Shown one piece after another: positions 1 through 7,446 of a DNA stretch of 64,000 nucleotides. Source of the DNA: Streptomyces canus. GTDB taxonomy: Bacteria; Actinomycetota; Actinomycetes; Streptomycetales; Streptomycetaceae. Each line of letters starts with the position of its first letter. Within the stretch, counting starts at the first letter, position 1. Made by a program: the position numbers and the translations under genes. The DNA is taken from the NCBI RefSeq assembly GCF_001514145.1, contig NZ_KQ948662.1, positions 182,124 through 246,123 on the forward strand, in the 5' to 3' direction. The notes below the pieces were generated by a model that did no database searches, was not told the origin of the DNA, and worked only from the letters and a program-made list of their open reading frames with translations.

Positions 1-2
1 GC

Positions 3-839
3 TTCCGCCACCAGCTGATGGAGGCGGTGGTCCACGAGGAGGCGCCGCCCGCGAACCGCCAGGCCGTTCATCATGCGCTCGCCTCCGTACTGACCGGTGA
101 GAACGCCGACGAGCTGCGTCTCTGGCACCTCGCCGCGGCTTCGGAAGCCGTGGGCCGACTCGACGACGAGGTGGCCCGGCTGCTGGAGGAGTCGGCCCAC
201 CGGTCCTGGGCGCGCGGCGCCTGTGCCACGGCGGCCCGTGCCCTGCGGTGTGCGGCGAAGCTGTCCTCCTCGATGGACGACGCGGCCAGACGGCTGGCTC
301 ACGGAGCGCGGGCGGCCTGGGAGGTCGGCCACGTCGACGTGGCGCGGAGAATGCTGGAGCAGGCCGAAGGGGTCTCCTCCGCATCCACGGTCGCGGATCT
401 CAGCGAGGGGTTGCGCGGGCTGATCGAGTTCGCACACGGCAATCTGGAAACCGCCTGCCGTCAGCTGACCCGGGACATGGAGCGGGTGGCCGAACCCGGG
501 CAGGCGTTCACGCTCGGCAGCATGGCGCTGCGGGCGGCGTGGGCGGCCGGTCATGACGCACTTCAGCGCGAGGCGCTCCAGCGGCTCGAGCGGCGGCTCC
601 CGCCAGGGAACTTCCCGAACGCCGATCTGCTGCCGTTGCCGCGTCAATGGTGGACGGAGGAACCGGGCGGCGGCGCCGAGGATCGTGCCCGGACCGCGGC
701 CCCCGGCGCTCATATCCTCAGCCGGCTCAGCGGCAGTTCCTGGCTCCTGATGCCACCGGCACCGCTCGCGGTGGCCTGGGGCATCGAGTCGGCTTGGGGG
801 CATGCGACCGCTGGCGACCAACTGGTCGACCAGCGCTGA
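3..839 (+). CDS. LuxR-family (LAL-type) regulator fragment, 5'-partial, no HTH
   Basis: The reading frame is open from the window edge (FRHQLMEAV...) so the 5' end lies outside. The text matches the region after the AAA ATPase of large LAL regulators: a R-x-x-hydrophobic-x-x-AV-x-x-EAPPANRQ-x-x-H stretch, then WHLAAA and helical repeat-like Ala/Arg-rich segments, ending in the SSWLLMPPAPLAVAWGI motif of this family. Full LAL proteins continue for several hundred residues to a C-terminal LuxR HTH; here the frame stops about 20 residues after that motif and no HTH follows in any frame. I therefore read it as a 3'-truncated gene, probably a pseudogene or a breakpoint, next to other gene remnants. 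Family assignment is by pattern recognition; truncation is seen directly. Confidence 0.6.
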   Translation, partial: FRHQLMEAVVHEEAPPANRQAVHHALASVLTGENADELRLWHLAAASEAVGRLDDEVARLLEESAHRSWARGACATAARALRCAAKLSSSMDDAARRLAHGARAAWEVGHVDVARRMLEQAEGVSSASTVADLSEGLRGLIEFAHGNLETACRQLTRDMERVAEPGQAFTLGSMALRAAWAAGHDALQREALQRLERRLPPGNFPNADLLPLPRQWWTEEPGGGAEDRARTAAPGAHILSRLSGSSWLLMPPAPLAVAWGIESAWGHATAGDQLVDQR

Positions 840-1069
840 GTGGTCCTCCACTGCAGACCCGACTACCTGCGCCCAGAAGGCAGCCTGAGCATGCGGGTCG
901 CCGCGGGAACCTTGGAACAGGCGCCGGAACCCCCGCCGCTGAGCGAGGGACCGGCTGCGTTCACCCGGGTGGTCAGCGGACGGGCCCGCAGTGACGTCAC
1001 TTCCTGGATTTTCTGCACGGGTTGACGGCGCTTCCGCAGCGCATTCACCTTGCGGATGATCCGTGTCGC
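840..1069. other. no recognisable gene between LAL fragment and dehydrogenase remnant
   Basis: Short open frames exist on both strands but none has family resemblance or a ribosome binding site. The minus-strand frame of the neighbouring dehydrogenase remnant stays open through here without recognisable dehydrogenase sequence, so this looks like decayed DNA. Confidence 0.4.
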
Positions 1070-1321
1070 CTGCGGCGAGCTGGATGGCCAGGGCTCCGGT
1101 GGCCCCGCCTCCGTTGGTGATCAGGAGCCGCTGGACTGGGCTGAGGTCCAGCTTCTCCAGGGCCTGCCAGGCGGGTCCGTTGACCGGCAGCGCCGCCGCG
1201 TGCACGGCGTCCAGAGCGGGTGAGCAGGCTGCCGCATGATCCGCGTTGATCAGAACGCGTTCGGCCCAGAAGCCGCTTCCCCCGGGCAGCGGAGCCATCG
1301 ACGCGTACACGGAGGTCAAGA
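1070..1321 (-). pseudogene. zinc-binding alcohol dehydrogenase / quinone oxidoreductase remnant
   Basis: Reading leftwards, the minus strand encodes a piece with PLPGGSGFWAERVLI, then a DAVHAAALPVNG segment, W-QALEKLDLSP and LLITNGGGATGALAIQLAA. This is the domain boundary plus the start of the Rossmann fold (G-x-G-x-x-G-like, here NGGGATGA) of medium-chain quinone reductase/zinc alcohol dehydrogenases. Neither the N-terminal GroES-like part nor the rest of the NAD(P) domain is present. There is no start codon with a ribosome binding site. It is in the same open frame as the acyl-CoA dehydrogenase remnant just upstream, as if two decayed genes had been joined by deletion. Confident it is a fragment, moderate on the family. 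Confidence 0.6.
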
Positions 1322-1364
1322 GCGTGTGGACCTCGCTCGCCTGAGGTGCCCGCCCGTCGCGGAC

Positions 1365-1625
1365 AGAACGCACGCCCAACAGGACCTTACCCGCGCCGTC
1401 GTACATGCCGTAGCGCAGGAAGGCATACTGCGGGACGACGGAGGCGTCGCGCAGATGGCGGCCCAAGGGGCTGCCGCCGAGTTGGTGGGCGGCCCGGACG
1501 ACGTCGAGGGAGGACTTCGCGAGGTGGGCGGAGGCCGGCCGCAACAGGCTCGCCCGCTCCGGAGTCGTGGGGTCGCCCGCCTCGAGTGTCGACCAGGCGT
1601 CCTCGGTGCTCTCGAAGCAGGCGCG
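1365..1625 (-). pseudogene. acyl-CoA dehydrogenase-like C-terminal remnant
   Basis: The minus-strand text FESTEDAW, then RASLLRPASAHLAKSSLDVV and RAAHQLGGSPLGRHLRDAS, followed by GAGKVLLG, resembles the C-terminal four-helix part and tail of acyl-CoA dehydrogenase/flavin hydroxylase proteins, where SPLxRHLRDA and GxVLLG are typical. Only about 80 residues are present, without the FAD-binding N-terminal domains. The frame is preceded by two in-frame stops (around 1704-1709) and runs on into the zinc dehydrogenase remnant, so this cannot be an intact gene. Likely product of deletion and decay. Confidence 0.5.
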
Positions 1626-1706
1626 CGGTCGGCGGGCTTGGGGGCATCCGTGTACGTCGAGCGGGCGCCTTGGCCCATGACGTGGTGTCGATTGCCGGGG
1701 AGTTCA

Positions 1707-3131
1707 CTACCGCCCTTCCAGGGAGCAGTGGTTCACCAGGGTCGCGGTTTCCGCCCCCGCGGGCAGGCCGACGGTCCGGGAGGCGGGCGGCCGCCGGCCT
1801 GTGCCGAGCCAGCGTTCGAGGGCCGTGAACGCCGTGCGGTAGCAGGGCGCGAGGGGACGCAGCCGGTCCGGGAACACGTCGGCAAGGGCATCGGTGTGGG
1901 TGCCGCCCTCGATGCGGTAGTAGCGGTACAGACCGCCTCGTCCGGCGTCGCGCACCATACGGGCGTAGACATCGGAGTCCTGACCGATCGGCAGCAGGAC
2001 GTCCAGGGTGCCGTGCAGGGTGATCAGCGGCTTGCCGATCCGTCCGGTCAGGCCGATCCTCGCCACGGCCCGCCTCACCTCGTCGGGACGCGTCGCGTAG
2101 TCGTAGTCGGTGTCGCAGGCCGGTGTCCCCGCCGCGCAGTACGGCGTACCCGCCTCTGTCGCCCCGTCGAAACCGGGGTCGAGTTCCTCACGGTAGATGC
2201 GCTGGGTCAGGTCCCAGTAGACCTGGTGGTGATACGGCCAGAGGAACTCCGACCCGGCCGGGAACCCCGCTGCGTGCAGGGCCTCCTGCGCCTCCCGGGC
2301 GCGTCCGCCCCCGGCGGCGTACACCGGGTAGTGGCGCAGCGCCTCCGGCAGGAAGTCCAGCAGGGTGGGCCCGTCGGGTCGCCACAGGGTGCCCTCCCAG
2401 TCGACTCCGCCGTCGTAGAGCTCGGGACGGTTCTCCAACTGCCAGCGCACCAGGTATCCGCCGTTGGACATGCCGGTCACCAGGGTGCGTGCGGGCGGGC
2501 GGTGGTAGCGCCGGGCGACCGTGATCCGGGCGGCTCGGGTGAGCTGGGTGAGCCTGGCGTTCCACTCGGCGATGGCGTCGCCCGGCGCCTTGCCGTCCCG
2601 GTAGAAGGCGAGGCCGGTGTTGCCCTTGTCGGTGGCGGCGTACGCGTAGCCGCGGGACAGCGCCGAGTCGGCGATGGCCCGGTCGTTGGCGTACTGCTCT
2701 CGGTTGCCGGGGGTGCCGGCGACCACCAGGCCGCCGTTCCACCGGTCGGGCAGACGGATGACGAACTGGGAGTCGTGTCTCCAGCCGTGGTTGGTGTTGG
2801 TGGTGGAGGTGTCGGGGAAGTAGCCGTCGATCTGAATGCCGGGGACTCCGCTGGGGACGGCCAGGTCCTTCGGTGTCAGCCCGGCCCAGTCGGCCGGATC
2901 GGTGTGCCCCGATGCGACCGTGCCGGCCGTGGTCAACTCGGCCAGGCACGCCGCCTGTTGATGCTCGGCACCCGGAACGCGCAACCGCTCGCGGTGCGCG
3001 CAGTGATCGCCCGGATTCCCCGATGCGGCGGTGGCCGACGGGAGAGGAGTGAGCACGAGAGCAGCCACGGCGAGGGCGAGAGGAACGCGGTGTTGCCGGG
3101 AGCCTGACGGAGAGCTGAGGGACAGACGCAT
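1707..3131 (-). CDS. secreted alpha/beta hydrolase, 3HB-oligomer hydrolase or tannase/feruloyl esterase-like
   Basis: 474 residues from the ATG at 3131, chosen because GGAGG lies about 8 nt upstream and the first 30 residues form a Sec signal peptide (basic start, then VPLALAVAALVLTPLPSATA). Mature domain: a hydrolase core with the nucleophile motif G-M-S-N-G-G, an acid residue in HGTLDVLLP and a histidine in EGGTHTDAL, giving a plausible Ser-Asp-His triad. The S-N-G-G form is reminiscent of extracellular 3-hydroxybutyrate oligomer hydrolases, while general layout also fits tannase/feruloyl esterases. It is divergent from a poly(3-hydroxybutyrate) depolymerase 0.3 kb away, which favours a role in finishing polyester breakdown, but that is inference. 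Substrate is not decided by sequence. Confidence 0.65.
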   Translation of the reverse strand: MRLSLSSPSGSRQHRVPLALAVAALVLTPLPSATAASGNPGDHCAHRERLRVPGAEHQQAACLAELTTAGTVASGHTDPADWAGLTPKDLAVPSGVPGIQIDGYFPDTSTTNTNHGWRHDSQFVIRLPDRWNGGLVVAGTPGNREQYANDRAIADSALSRGYAYAATDKGNTGLAFYRDGKAPGDAIAEWNARLTQLTRAARITVARRYHRPPARTLVTGMSNGGYLVRWQLENRPELYDGGVDWEGTLWRPDGPTLLDFLPEALRHYPVYAAGGGRAREAQEALHAAGFPAGSEFLWPYHHQVYWDLTQRIYREELDPGFDGATEAGTPYCAAGTPACDTDYDYATRPDEVRRAVARIGLTGRIGKPLITLHGTLDVLLPIGQDSDVYARMVRDAGRGGLYRYYRIEGGTHTDALADVFPDRLRPLAPCYRTAFTALERWLGTGRRPPASRTVGLPAGAETATLVNHCSLEGR

Positions 3132-3422
3132 CAGTGTGCCTCCGAGGACGCTGAGGGATGCGCGGGAGACTAGGGCGCCCCACCCAGCCTCAGGTATGGG
3201 GCGGCCAACCACCGTCAGCCTGTCGGCGATGGTGCGAAACACCACCCCGGACGGGAAGCAAGTCGCCTGCACGGCCGAGCGCGAGAGCGACTATGGGCGA
3301 CCGTCACACAGCGCGTCCCTCGGTCCTGGCTATTCAGCCCATGCCAAGGCCGACAGGTGCGCCCCGATGATGCACGGCACACCAACCGATGGGCCCCGCC
3401 CGGACATCAGGAGGCAGTCGTC
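3132..3422. promoter_or_regulatory. divergent intergenic region between two secreted esterases
   Basis: 291 bp between the two divergent secreted hydrolases must contain both promoters. I can see the two ribosome binding sites (GGAGG on the minus side, AGGAGG at about 3410 on the plus side) but no convincing -35/-10 pair or long inverted repeat. No gene is supported here. Confidence 0.4.
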
Positions 3423-4910
3423 ATGGGACCGTCGCACCCTCCGATCCGCTTCACGAAGAGCCGCCGCCTCGTCAGAGGCATCCGCCGCCGGGTCGCCGCC
3501 ACCGCGGGCACTCTGGCCCTCACAGCCGGCCTGGTCGCCATGGGTCCGCAGGCGTCCGCCGCGGGCCTGACCCAGGTCACCGGCTTCGGCACCAACCCCG
3601 GCAACCTGTCCATGTACGCCTATGCGCCGGACACCCTGGCGCCCGGAGCCCCGCTCGTGATCGCCCTGCACGGCTGCACCCAGAGCGCGAGCGACTACTA
3701 CGCCCACTCCGGCTGGCCGAAGTTCGCCGACCGCTACGGCTTCGCGCTGGTCCTCCCCCAGACGAGCAGCGCCAACAACGCCAACTCCTGCTTCAACTGG
3801 TTCGAGCCGGGGGACAGTTCGCGCGGTCGGGGCGAGGCCCTGTCGATCAGGCAGATGGTCGACAAGGCCGTCTCGCAGTACGGCAGCGACAACCGGCAGA
3901 TCTACGTCACGGGCCTGTCCGCCGGCGGCGGCATGACCGCGAACCTGCTGGCCGCGTACCCCGACGTCTTCGCGGGCGGGGCCATCGACTCCGGTCTGCC
4001 CGCGTACTGCGCGACCACCGTGTCCGCGGCGTACACCTGCATGTACAGCCCACCGGACAGGACCCCCGGGCAGTGGGGCGACCTGGTGCGCTCCGCCGCT
4101 CCCGCCGGCACCGCGTCCTGGCCGCGCGTCGCGATCTGGCAGGGCACCGCCGACACCACGGTCCGGCCCGCCAACGCCACCGAGCTGCGCGACCAGTGGA
4201 CCGACGTGTGGGGCATCGGCCAGACGCCTTCACGCACGGAAAACCTGAGCGGGGGCACCACGCTGACCGCCTACGACGACGCCTCCGGCCGGCCCGCGGT
4301 CGAGGTCTACTCGGTCGCGGGCATGGCGCACGGGCTCGCGGTCGACCCGGGCAGCGGCACCGAGCAGTGCGGCGCCACCGGCACGTACTACCTCGACACC
4401 ATCTGCTCCGGCTACCACACCGTCCGGTTCTGGGGCCTCGACGGCCACGACCAGGGCACCGGCGCCCTGCCCGCGCCCACGGGTCTGACGGTCACCGGGA
4501 CCACCGACACCACCACGGCCCTGAGCTGGAACGCGGTGCCCGAGGCGACCTCGTACACGGTCCACCGGGACGGCACGAAGGTGGGCACCACCGGGTCGAC
4601 CGCCTACACCGACACCGGCCTGACCGCGGGCACGACGTACGACTACACCGTGGCGGCGGTGGACTCCGCGGGCGCGGCGGGCACGATCTCCGCCCCGGTG
4701 ACCGCATCCACCACCGGGTTCACGCCCACGTGTCATACGGCGAGCAACTACGACCACACGGTCGCCGGACGGGCGCATCAGAGCGGCGGTCAGACCTACG
4801 CCAACGGCTCCGACGAGCCCATGGGGCTGTGGAACACCAACACCCGGCACACCCTCGAGCAGACCGCGCCGGGCTACTACGTCGTCGCGGACTCAGGCTG
4901 TCCGGCCTGA
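3423..4910 (+). CDS. secreted PHB depolymerase-family esterase with FN3 and C-terminal binding domain
   Basis: 495 residues; ATG at 3423 is preceded by AGGAGG at good spacing. Residues 1-47 are an export signal with twin basic clusters. The catalytic domain (about 48-345) has the oxyanion motif LHGCTQSASDYY (82-93), lipase box G-L-S-A-G (164-168, Ser166), Asp244 in QGTADTTVRP and His303 in AGMAHG, as in extracellular poly(3-hydroxyalkanoate) depolymerases. Residues about 350-430 are a fibronectin type III linker and 435-495 a small Cys-bounded C-terminal domain like the polymer-binding domain of these enzymes. Predicted to hydrolyse extracellular PHB to oligomers. A hairpin lies 65 nt after the stop. 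Divergent from a candidate oligomer hydrolase. Family assignment strong; exact polymer not proven. Confidence 0.85.
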   Translation: MGPSHPPIRFTKSRRLVRGIRRRVAATAGTLALTAGLVAMGPQASAAGLTQVTGFGTNPGNLSMYAYAPDTLAPGAPLVIALHGCTQSASDYYAHSGWPKFADRYGFALVLPQTSSANNANSCFNWFEPGDSSRGRGEALSIRQMVDKAVSQYGSDNRQIYVTGLSAGGGMTANLLAAYPDVFAGGAIDSGLPAYCATTVSAAYTCMYSPPDRTPGQWGDLVRSAAPAGTASWPRVAIWQGTADTTVRPANATELRDQWTDVWGIGQTPSRTENLSGGTTLTAYDDASGRPAVEVYSVAGMAHGLAVDPGSGTEQCGATGTYYLDTICSGYHTVRFWGLDGHDQGTGALPAPTGLTVTGTTDTTTALSWNAVPEATSYTVHRDGTKVGTTGSTAYTDTGLTAGTTYDYTVAAVDSAGAAGTISAPVTASTTGFTPTCHTASNYDHTVAGRAHQSGGQTYANGSDEPMGLWNTNTRHTLEQTAPGYYVVADSGCPA

Positions 4911-4922
4911 TCCTGGACGCTC

Positions 4923-4939
4923 GATACATCGGGTGTATC
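4923..4939. promoter_or_regulatory. short dyad GATACA-N5-TGTATC
   Basis: Perfect 6-bp inverted repeat with a 5-nt spacer just after the depolymerase stop and upstream of the PL7-like gene. It has the look of a small dimeric repressor site. A loosely similar ATACATCG/CGATGTAT dyad lies by the padR gene at 35695, but the spacing differs, so I do not claim the same regulator. Confidence 0.3.
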
Positions 4940-4974
4940 AGGAGACATTCCTCGACTTAAATCACCCTCGAATC

Positions 4975-4999
4975 GGCCGCACCCGCGCAAGGTGCGGCC
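4975..4999. terminator. 9-bp hairpin after PHB depolymerase
   Basis: GGCCGCACC, a 7-nt loop, then GGTGCGGCC: a perfect 9-bp GC-rich stem about 65 nt downstream of the depolymerase stop. No T-run follows, which is common for Streptomyces terminators. It could instead be a 5' UTR structure of the next gene, which starts 80 nt further on. Confidence 0.5.
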
Positions 5000-5079
5000 G
5001 AAGTCATTGACTCCTCCGATGTATTGGTGTTCCCTCCCAACCGGATCGACCTCCACTACCGCAACGGAAAGGCCACCCG

Positions 5080-5754
5080 ATGAACAGGAGATCCGTCTTA
5101 CGGACAGCGGCCGGACTACTGGCCGGCGGCCCCGCACTCGCGCTCCCCCGGCCCGCGGGCGCGGCGGTGGCCGCCGACCCGACCGACGGCTGGAACCAGA
5201 CGTCGTTCACCTACAGCTGGCAGAAGCCATGGAACCTCGACCTGAGCGAGCGTCACACCTACAGCGGCGGAGTCCACCGGATGTGGGTGCACGCCACCGA
5301 CGAGCCCTTCCAGGAGGGCAGCTCCACCGATCCACGCACCGAGATGCGCTGGAAGGTCGACTACACCACGGGCGATCGCATGTGGGACGCCGACCTCTAT
5401 CTCCCTTCCGGCTCGGACGGCGCCTCGTTCGTCCAGATCCTGCGGAGCGTCCACCCCTCCGGAACTCCGGCCACCGACATCATGCTCAACGTCTACGACA
5501 CGGGCGGGGGCACCGTGCGGCGCTACGACGGCACGGCCCTCAAGACCGGGGCCTACGACACCTGGTTCAACGTGAAGATCGCCCACCAGGCCACCGCAGG
5601 AACGGGCACGGTCAAGGTCTACTTCGACGACTCCCTCGTCCTGACCGTCGCCGACCGGGGCCCGGCCACCCGCTACTTCAAGAACGGCGTCTACAACCAC
5701 GGCTCGGGGCGCGTGGAGGCCCGATTCCGCAACATCCGGTACTGGACGCGGTGA
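5080..5754 (+). CDS. Tat-secreted PL7-like polysaccharide lyase fold protein with TTA codon
   Basis: 224 residues. The start follows GGAAAGG at about 8 nt. Residues 1-31 form a Tat-like signal (MNRRSVLR...AGAAVA). The mature part resembles PL7-type jelly-roll lyases (alginate/glucuronan class): RTEMR at 86-90 matches the R-[ST]-E-x-R motif, and YFKNGVYNH at 199-207 matches the YFKxGxYN-Q motif. The third family motif Q-[IV]-H is QIL here (119-121), so the usual catalytic/neutralising His is replaced and the Gln after YN is His. It may be a divergent lyase with altered specificity or a binding protein. Codon 7 is TTA (5098-5100), the rare Leu codon read by bldA tRNA, which suggests expression tied to development. 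Substrate unknown. Confidence 0.65.
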   Translation: MNRRSVLRTAAGLLAGGPALALPRPAGAAVAADPTDGWNQTSFTYSWQKPWNLDLSERHTYSGGVHRMWVHATDEPFQEGSSTDPRTEMRWKVDYTTGDRMWDADLYLPSGSDGASFVQILRSVHPSGTPATDIMLNVYDTGGGTVRRYDGTALKTGAYDTWFNVKIAHQATAGTGTVKVYFDDSLVLTVADRGPATRYFKNGVYNHGSGRVEARFRNIRYWTR

Positions 5755-5777
5755 TCCCGACGGGCCGACGGAGCTGA

Positions 5778-6206
5778 TCAGGAACCGGCAAGGAAAGTGA
5801 AGCGCACCTTCCGTTGAGGATTGTCCCTGTTGGTGTCCACCAGGCACACCGACTGCCAAGTCCCCAGCTCCAGCTGCCCGTTCACCACCGGCAGCGTCGC
5901 ATGGGGCGGGACGATCGCCGGCAGGACGTGGTCGCGGCCGTGGCCGGGGCTGCCGTGGCGGTGCTGCCAGCGGTCGTCGGCGGGGAGGAGGGTGTGGAGG
6001 GCGGCGAGGAGGTCGTCGTCGCTGCCGGCACCGGTCTCGATGAGCGCGACGCCGGCTGTCGCGTGCGGGATGAAGACGTTGAGGAGGCCGTCGCGGCCGG
6101 CGGCCACCTCCCTCAGGAAGGCCTCGCAGTCGCCGGTGAGGTCGACGATCCGCTCCGACGAACCGGAGGCGACGTTCAGGACTCGGGTGGTGAAAGCGTC
6201 TGCCAT
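5778..6206 (-). CDS. YjbQ/UPF0047 family protein
   Basis: 142 residues from ATG 6206, preceded by GTGAGG at suitable distance; an upstream in-frame ATG would sit on that site. The sequence has the family signature: FIPHATAGVALIE, a second His pair in the middle (WQHRHGSPGHGRDH), and the C-terminal LPVVNGQLELGTWQSVCLVDTN core. UPF0047/YjbQ proteins are small trimeric beta proteins; E. coli YjbQ has weak thiamine-phosphate synthase activity, and the true role is unclear. It is transcribed away from the sulfonate locus, so a link with it is not supported beyond adjacency. Confidence 0.85.
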   Translation of the reverse strand: MADAFTTRVLNVASGSSERIVDLTGDCEAFLREVAAGRDGLLNVFIPHATAGVALIETGAGSDDDLLAALHTLLPADDRWQHRHGSPGHGRDHVLPAIVPPHATLPVVNGQLELGTWQSVCLVDTNRDNPQRKVRFTFLAGS

Positions 6207-6292
6207 GCCAACCATCCTCACCCCTGAGGCCGGATCCACTCGTCATTCCCAGACCATTCTGCGATACGGCGAGTCCAGTCCGCGAGACACCA

Positions 6293-6322
6293 TTGACCGT
6301 GGACACGCCGAATGGCTAGCTT
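6293..6322 (+). promoter_or_regulatory. promoter of leader peptide / ssu operon
   Basis: TTGACC (6293-6298), an 18-nt spacer and TAGCTT (6317-6322) form a good HrdB-type promoter. A start point about 7 nt after the -10 element falls at 6329-6330, which is the A of the leader ATG, so the transcript is predicted to be leaderless. Confidence 0.55.
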
Positions 6323-6329
6323 CGGCCCC

Positions 6330-6410
6330 ATGCGTTCAGTCCTGCTCACCACGCGCGGTCACATCGACCTGCTGCGGGTGGCCTCCGCCGCGTGTCGCCG
6401 CGGCTGCTGA
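6330..6410 (+). CDS. cysteine-type leader peptide upstream of ssu genes
   Basis: A 26-residue ORF ending in HIDLLRVASAACRRGC. This ending is the hallmark of a family of short actinobacterial leader peptides found in front of sulfur-metabolism operons; in mycobacteria comparable leaderless Cys-containing short ORFs act as cysteine-responsive attenuators. Cys codons are at positions 22 and 26, the last being the final sense codon. The promoter places the transcript start at the ATG, and no Shine-Dalgarno is seen, both fitting leaderless translation. An in-frame ATG at 6312 exists but lies inside the promoter. It lies 124 nt before ssuC. Role in attenuation is inference from family and position. 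Confidence 0.75.
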   Translation: MRSVLLTTRGHIDLLRVASAACRRGC

Positions 6411-6489
6411 CGCCCTTCTCCCCACTTTTCCCGCACCCTCGCTCCGCCGACCGGCGCGCACGCTGATCCGTGCCGCACTCAGGCGGCGT

Positions 6490-6505
6490 CGAGGTGCGCC
6501 CCTCG
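6490..6505 (+). promoter_or_regulatory. hairpin in ssu leader region
   Basis: CGAGG-TGCGCC-CCTCG forms a 5-bp stem with further weak pairing outside, 20 nt before the ssuC ribosome binding site (GGAG at 6526-6530). It lies in a C/T-rich leader. It could be part of an attenuation or translation-control structure working with the leader peptide. Confidence 0.3.
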
Positions 6506-6534
6506 CCGGCCGCTCTCCCCCTCCGTGGAGCATC

Positions 6535-7446
6535 ATGAGCATCAGCCACGCCCCGCCAGATTCCCCGGAAACCGACATTTCGGAAACCTCCCATCCGAAT
6601 GCCGCCGAGCCCACAGCCCTCGGCCCGGTCCCCGTCCTCCCTCTCGACCTCGAGCCCATCGTCCCCACCTCCTCCCGCCACACCCGCGTCCCCCGCTGGC
6701 TGCGCCGCACCACCGGTCCGGTCCTGCTGCTGGTGCTGTGGCAACTCCTCAGCAGCACCGGCGTGTTGACCGCCGACGTCCTCGCCTCCCCCGGCCGTAT
6801 CGCCCAGGTCGCGGGTGATCTGATCTCCGACGGTTCGCTGACCTCGGCGATGACGACCTCTTTGCAGCGGGTCGCGGGCGGGCTGCTCCTCGGCGGCCTC
6901 ATCGGCACCGGACTCGCCCTCGTCGCAGGGCTGTTCCGGATCGGCGAGGACATCGTGGACGCCCCGGTACAGATGCTGCGGACCGTGCCGTTCGTGGGTC
7001 TGATCCCGCTGTTCATCATCTGGTTCGGCATCGGCGAGGCCCCGAAGATCGCCATCATCACGCTCGGCGTGACCTTTCCGCTCTACCTCAACGTCTACGC
7101 GGGCATCCGTGGCGTGGACGCCCAGCTGATCGAGGCCGGGGAGTCCCTCGGTCTCTCGCGGTGGGGGCTCGTACGGCACGTCATCCTGCCCGGCGCGTTG
7201 CCCGGCGCCATGACCGGTCTGCGCTACTCGCTCGGCATTTCCTGGCTCGCGCTCGTCTTCGCCGAGCAGGTCAACGCGGACTCCGGCATCGGCTTCCTGA
7301 TGGTGCAGGCGCGGGACTTCCTGCGCACCGACGTCATCGTGGTCTGCCTGATCGTCTACGCCTTCCTCGGCCTGCTGGCCGACTTCATCGTCCGCTCGCT
7401 CGAAAGGCTGCTGCTGCAATGGCGACCGACGTTCACCGGCCGGTGA
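6535..7446 (+). CDS. ssuC: aliphatic sulfonate ABC transporter permease SsuC
   Basis: 303 residues; ATG 6535 follows GTGGAG. A Pro-rich cytoplasmic N-terminus of about 55 residues precedes six predicted membrane segments of the BPD_transp_1 fold. The EAA loop is visible (IEAGESLGLSRWGLVRHVI, then LPGALPGAMTGLRYS), as is WFGIGEAPK typical of the nitrate/sulfonate/taurine class. It forms the membrane channel with SsuB (overlapping gene) and receives substrate from lipoprotein SsuA. A Cys-type leader peptide upstream supports sulfur-source uptake. Substrate could also be taurine or another organosulfonate. Confidence 0.85.
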   Translation: MSISHAPPDSPETDISETSHPNAAEPTALGPVPVLPLDLEPIVPTSSRHTRVPRWLRRTTGPVLLLVLWQLLSSTGVLTADVLASPGRIAQVAGDLISDGSLTSAMTTSLQRVAGGLLLGGLIGTGLALVAGLFRIGEDIVDAPVQMLRTVPFVGLIPLFIIWFGIGEAPKIAIITLGVTFPLYLNVYAGIRGVDAQLIEAGESLGLSRWGLVRHVILPGALPGAMTGLRYSLGISWLALVFAEQVNADSGIGFLMVQARDFLRTDVIVVCLIVYAFLGLLADFIVRSLERLLLQWRPTFTGR

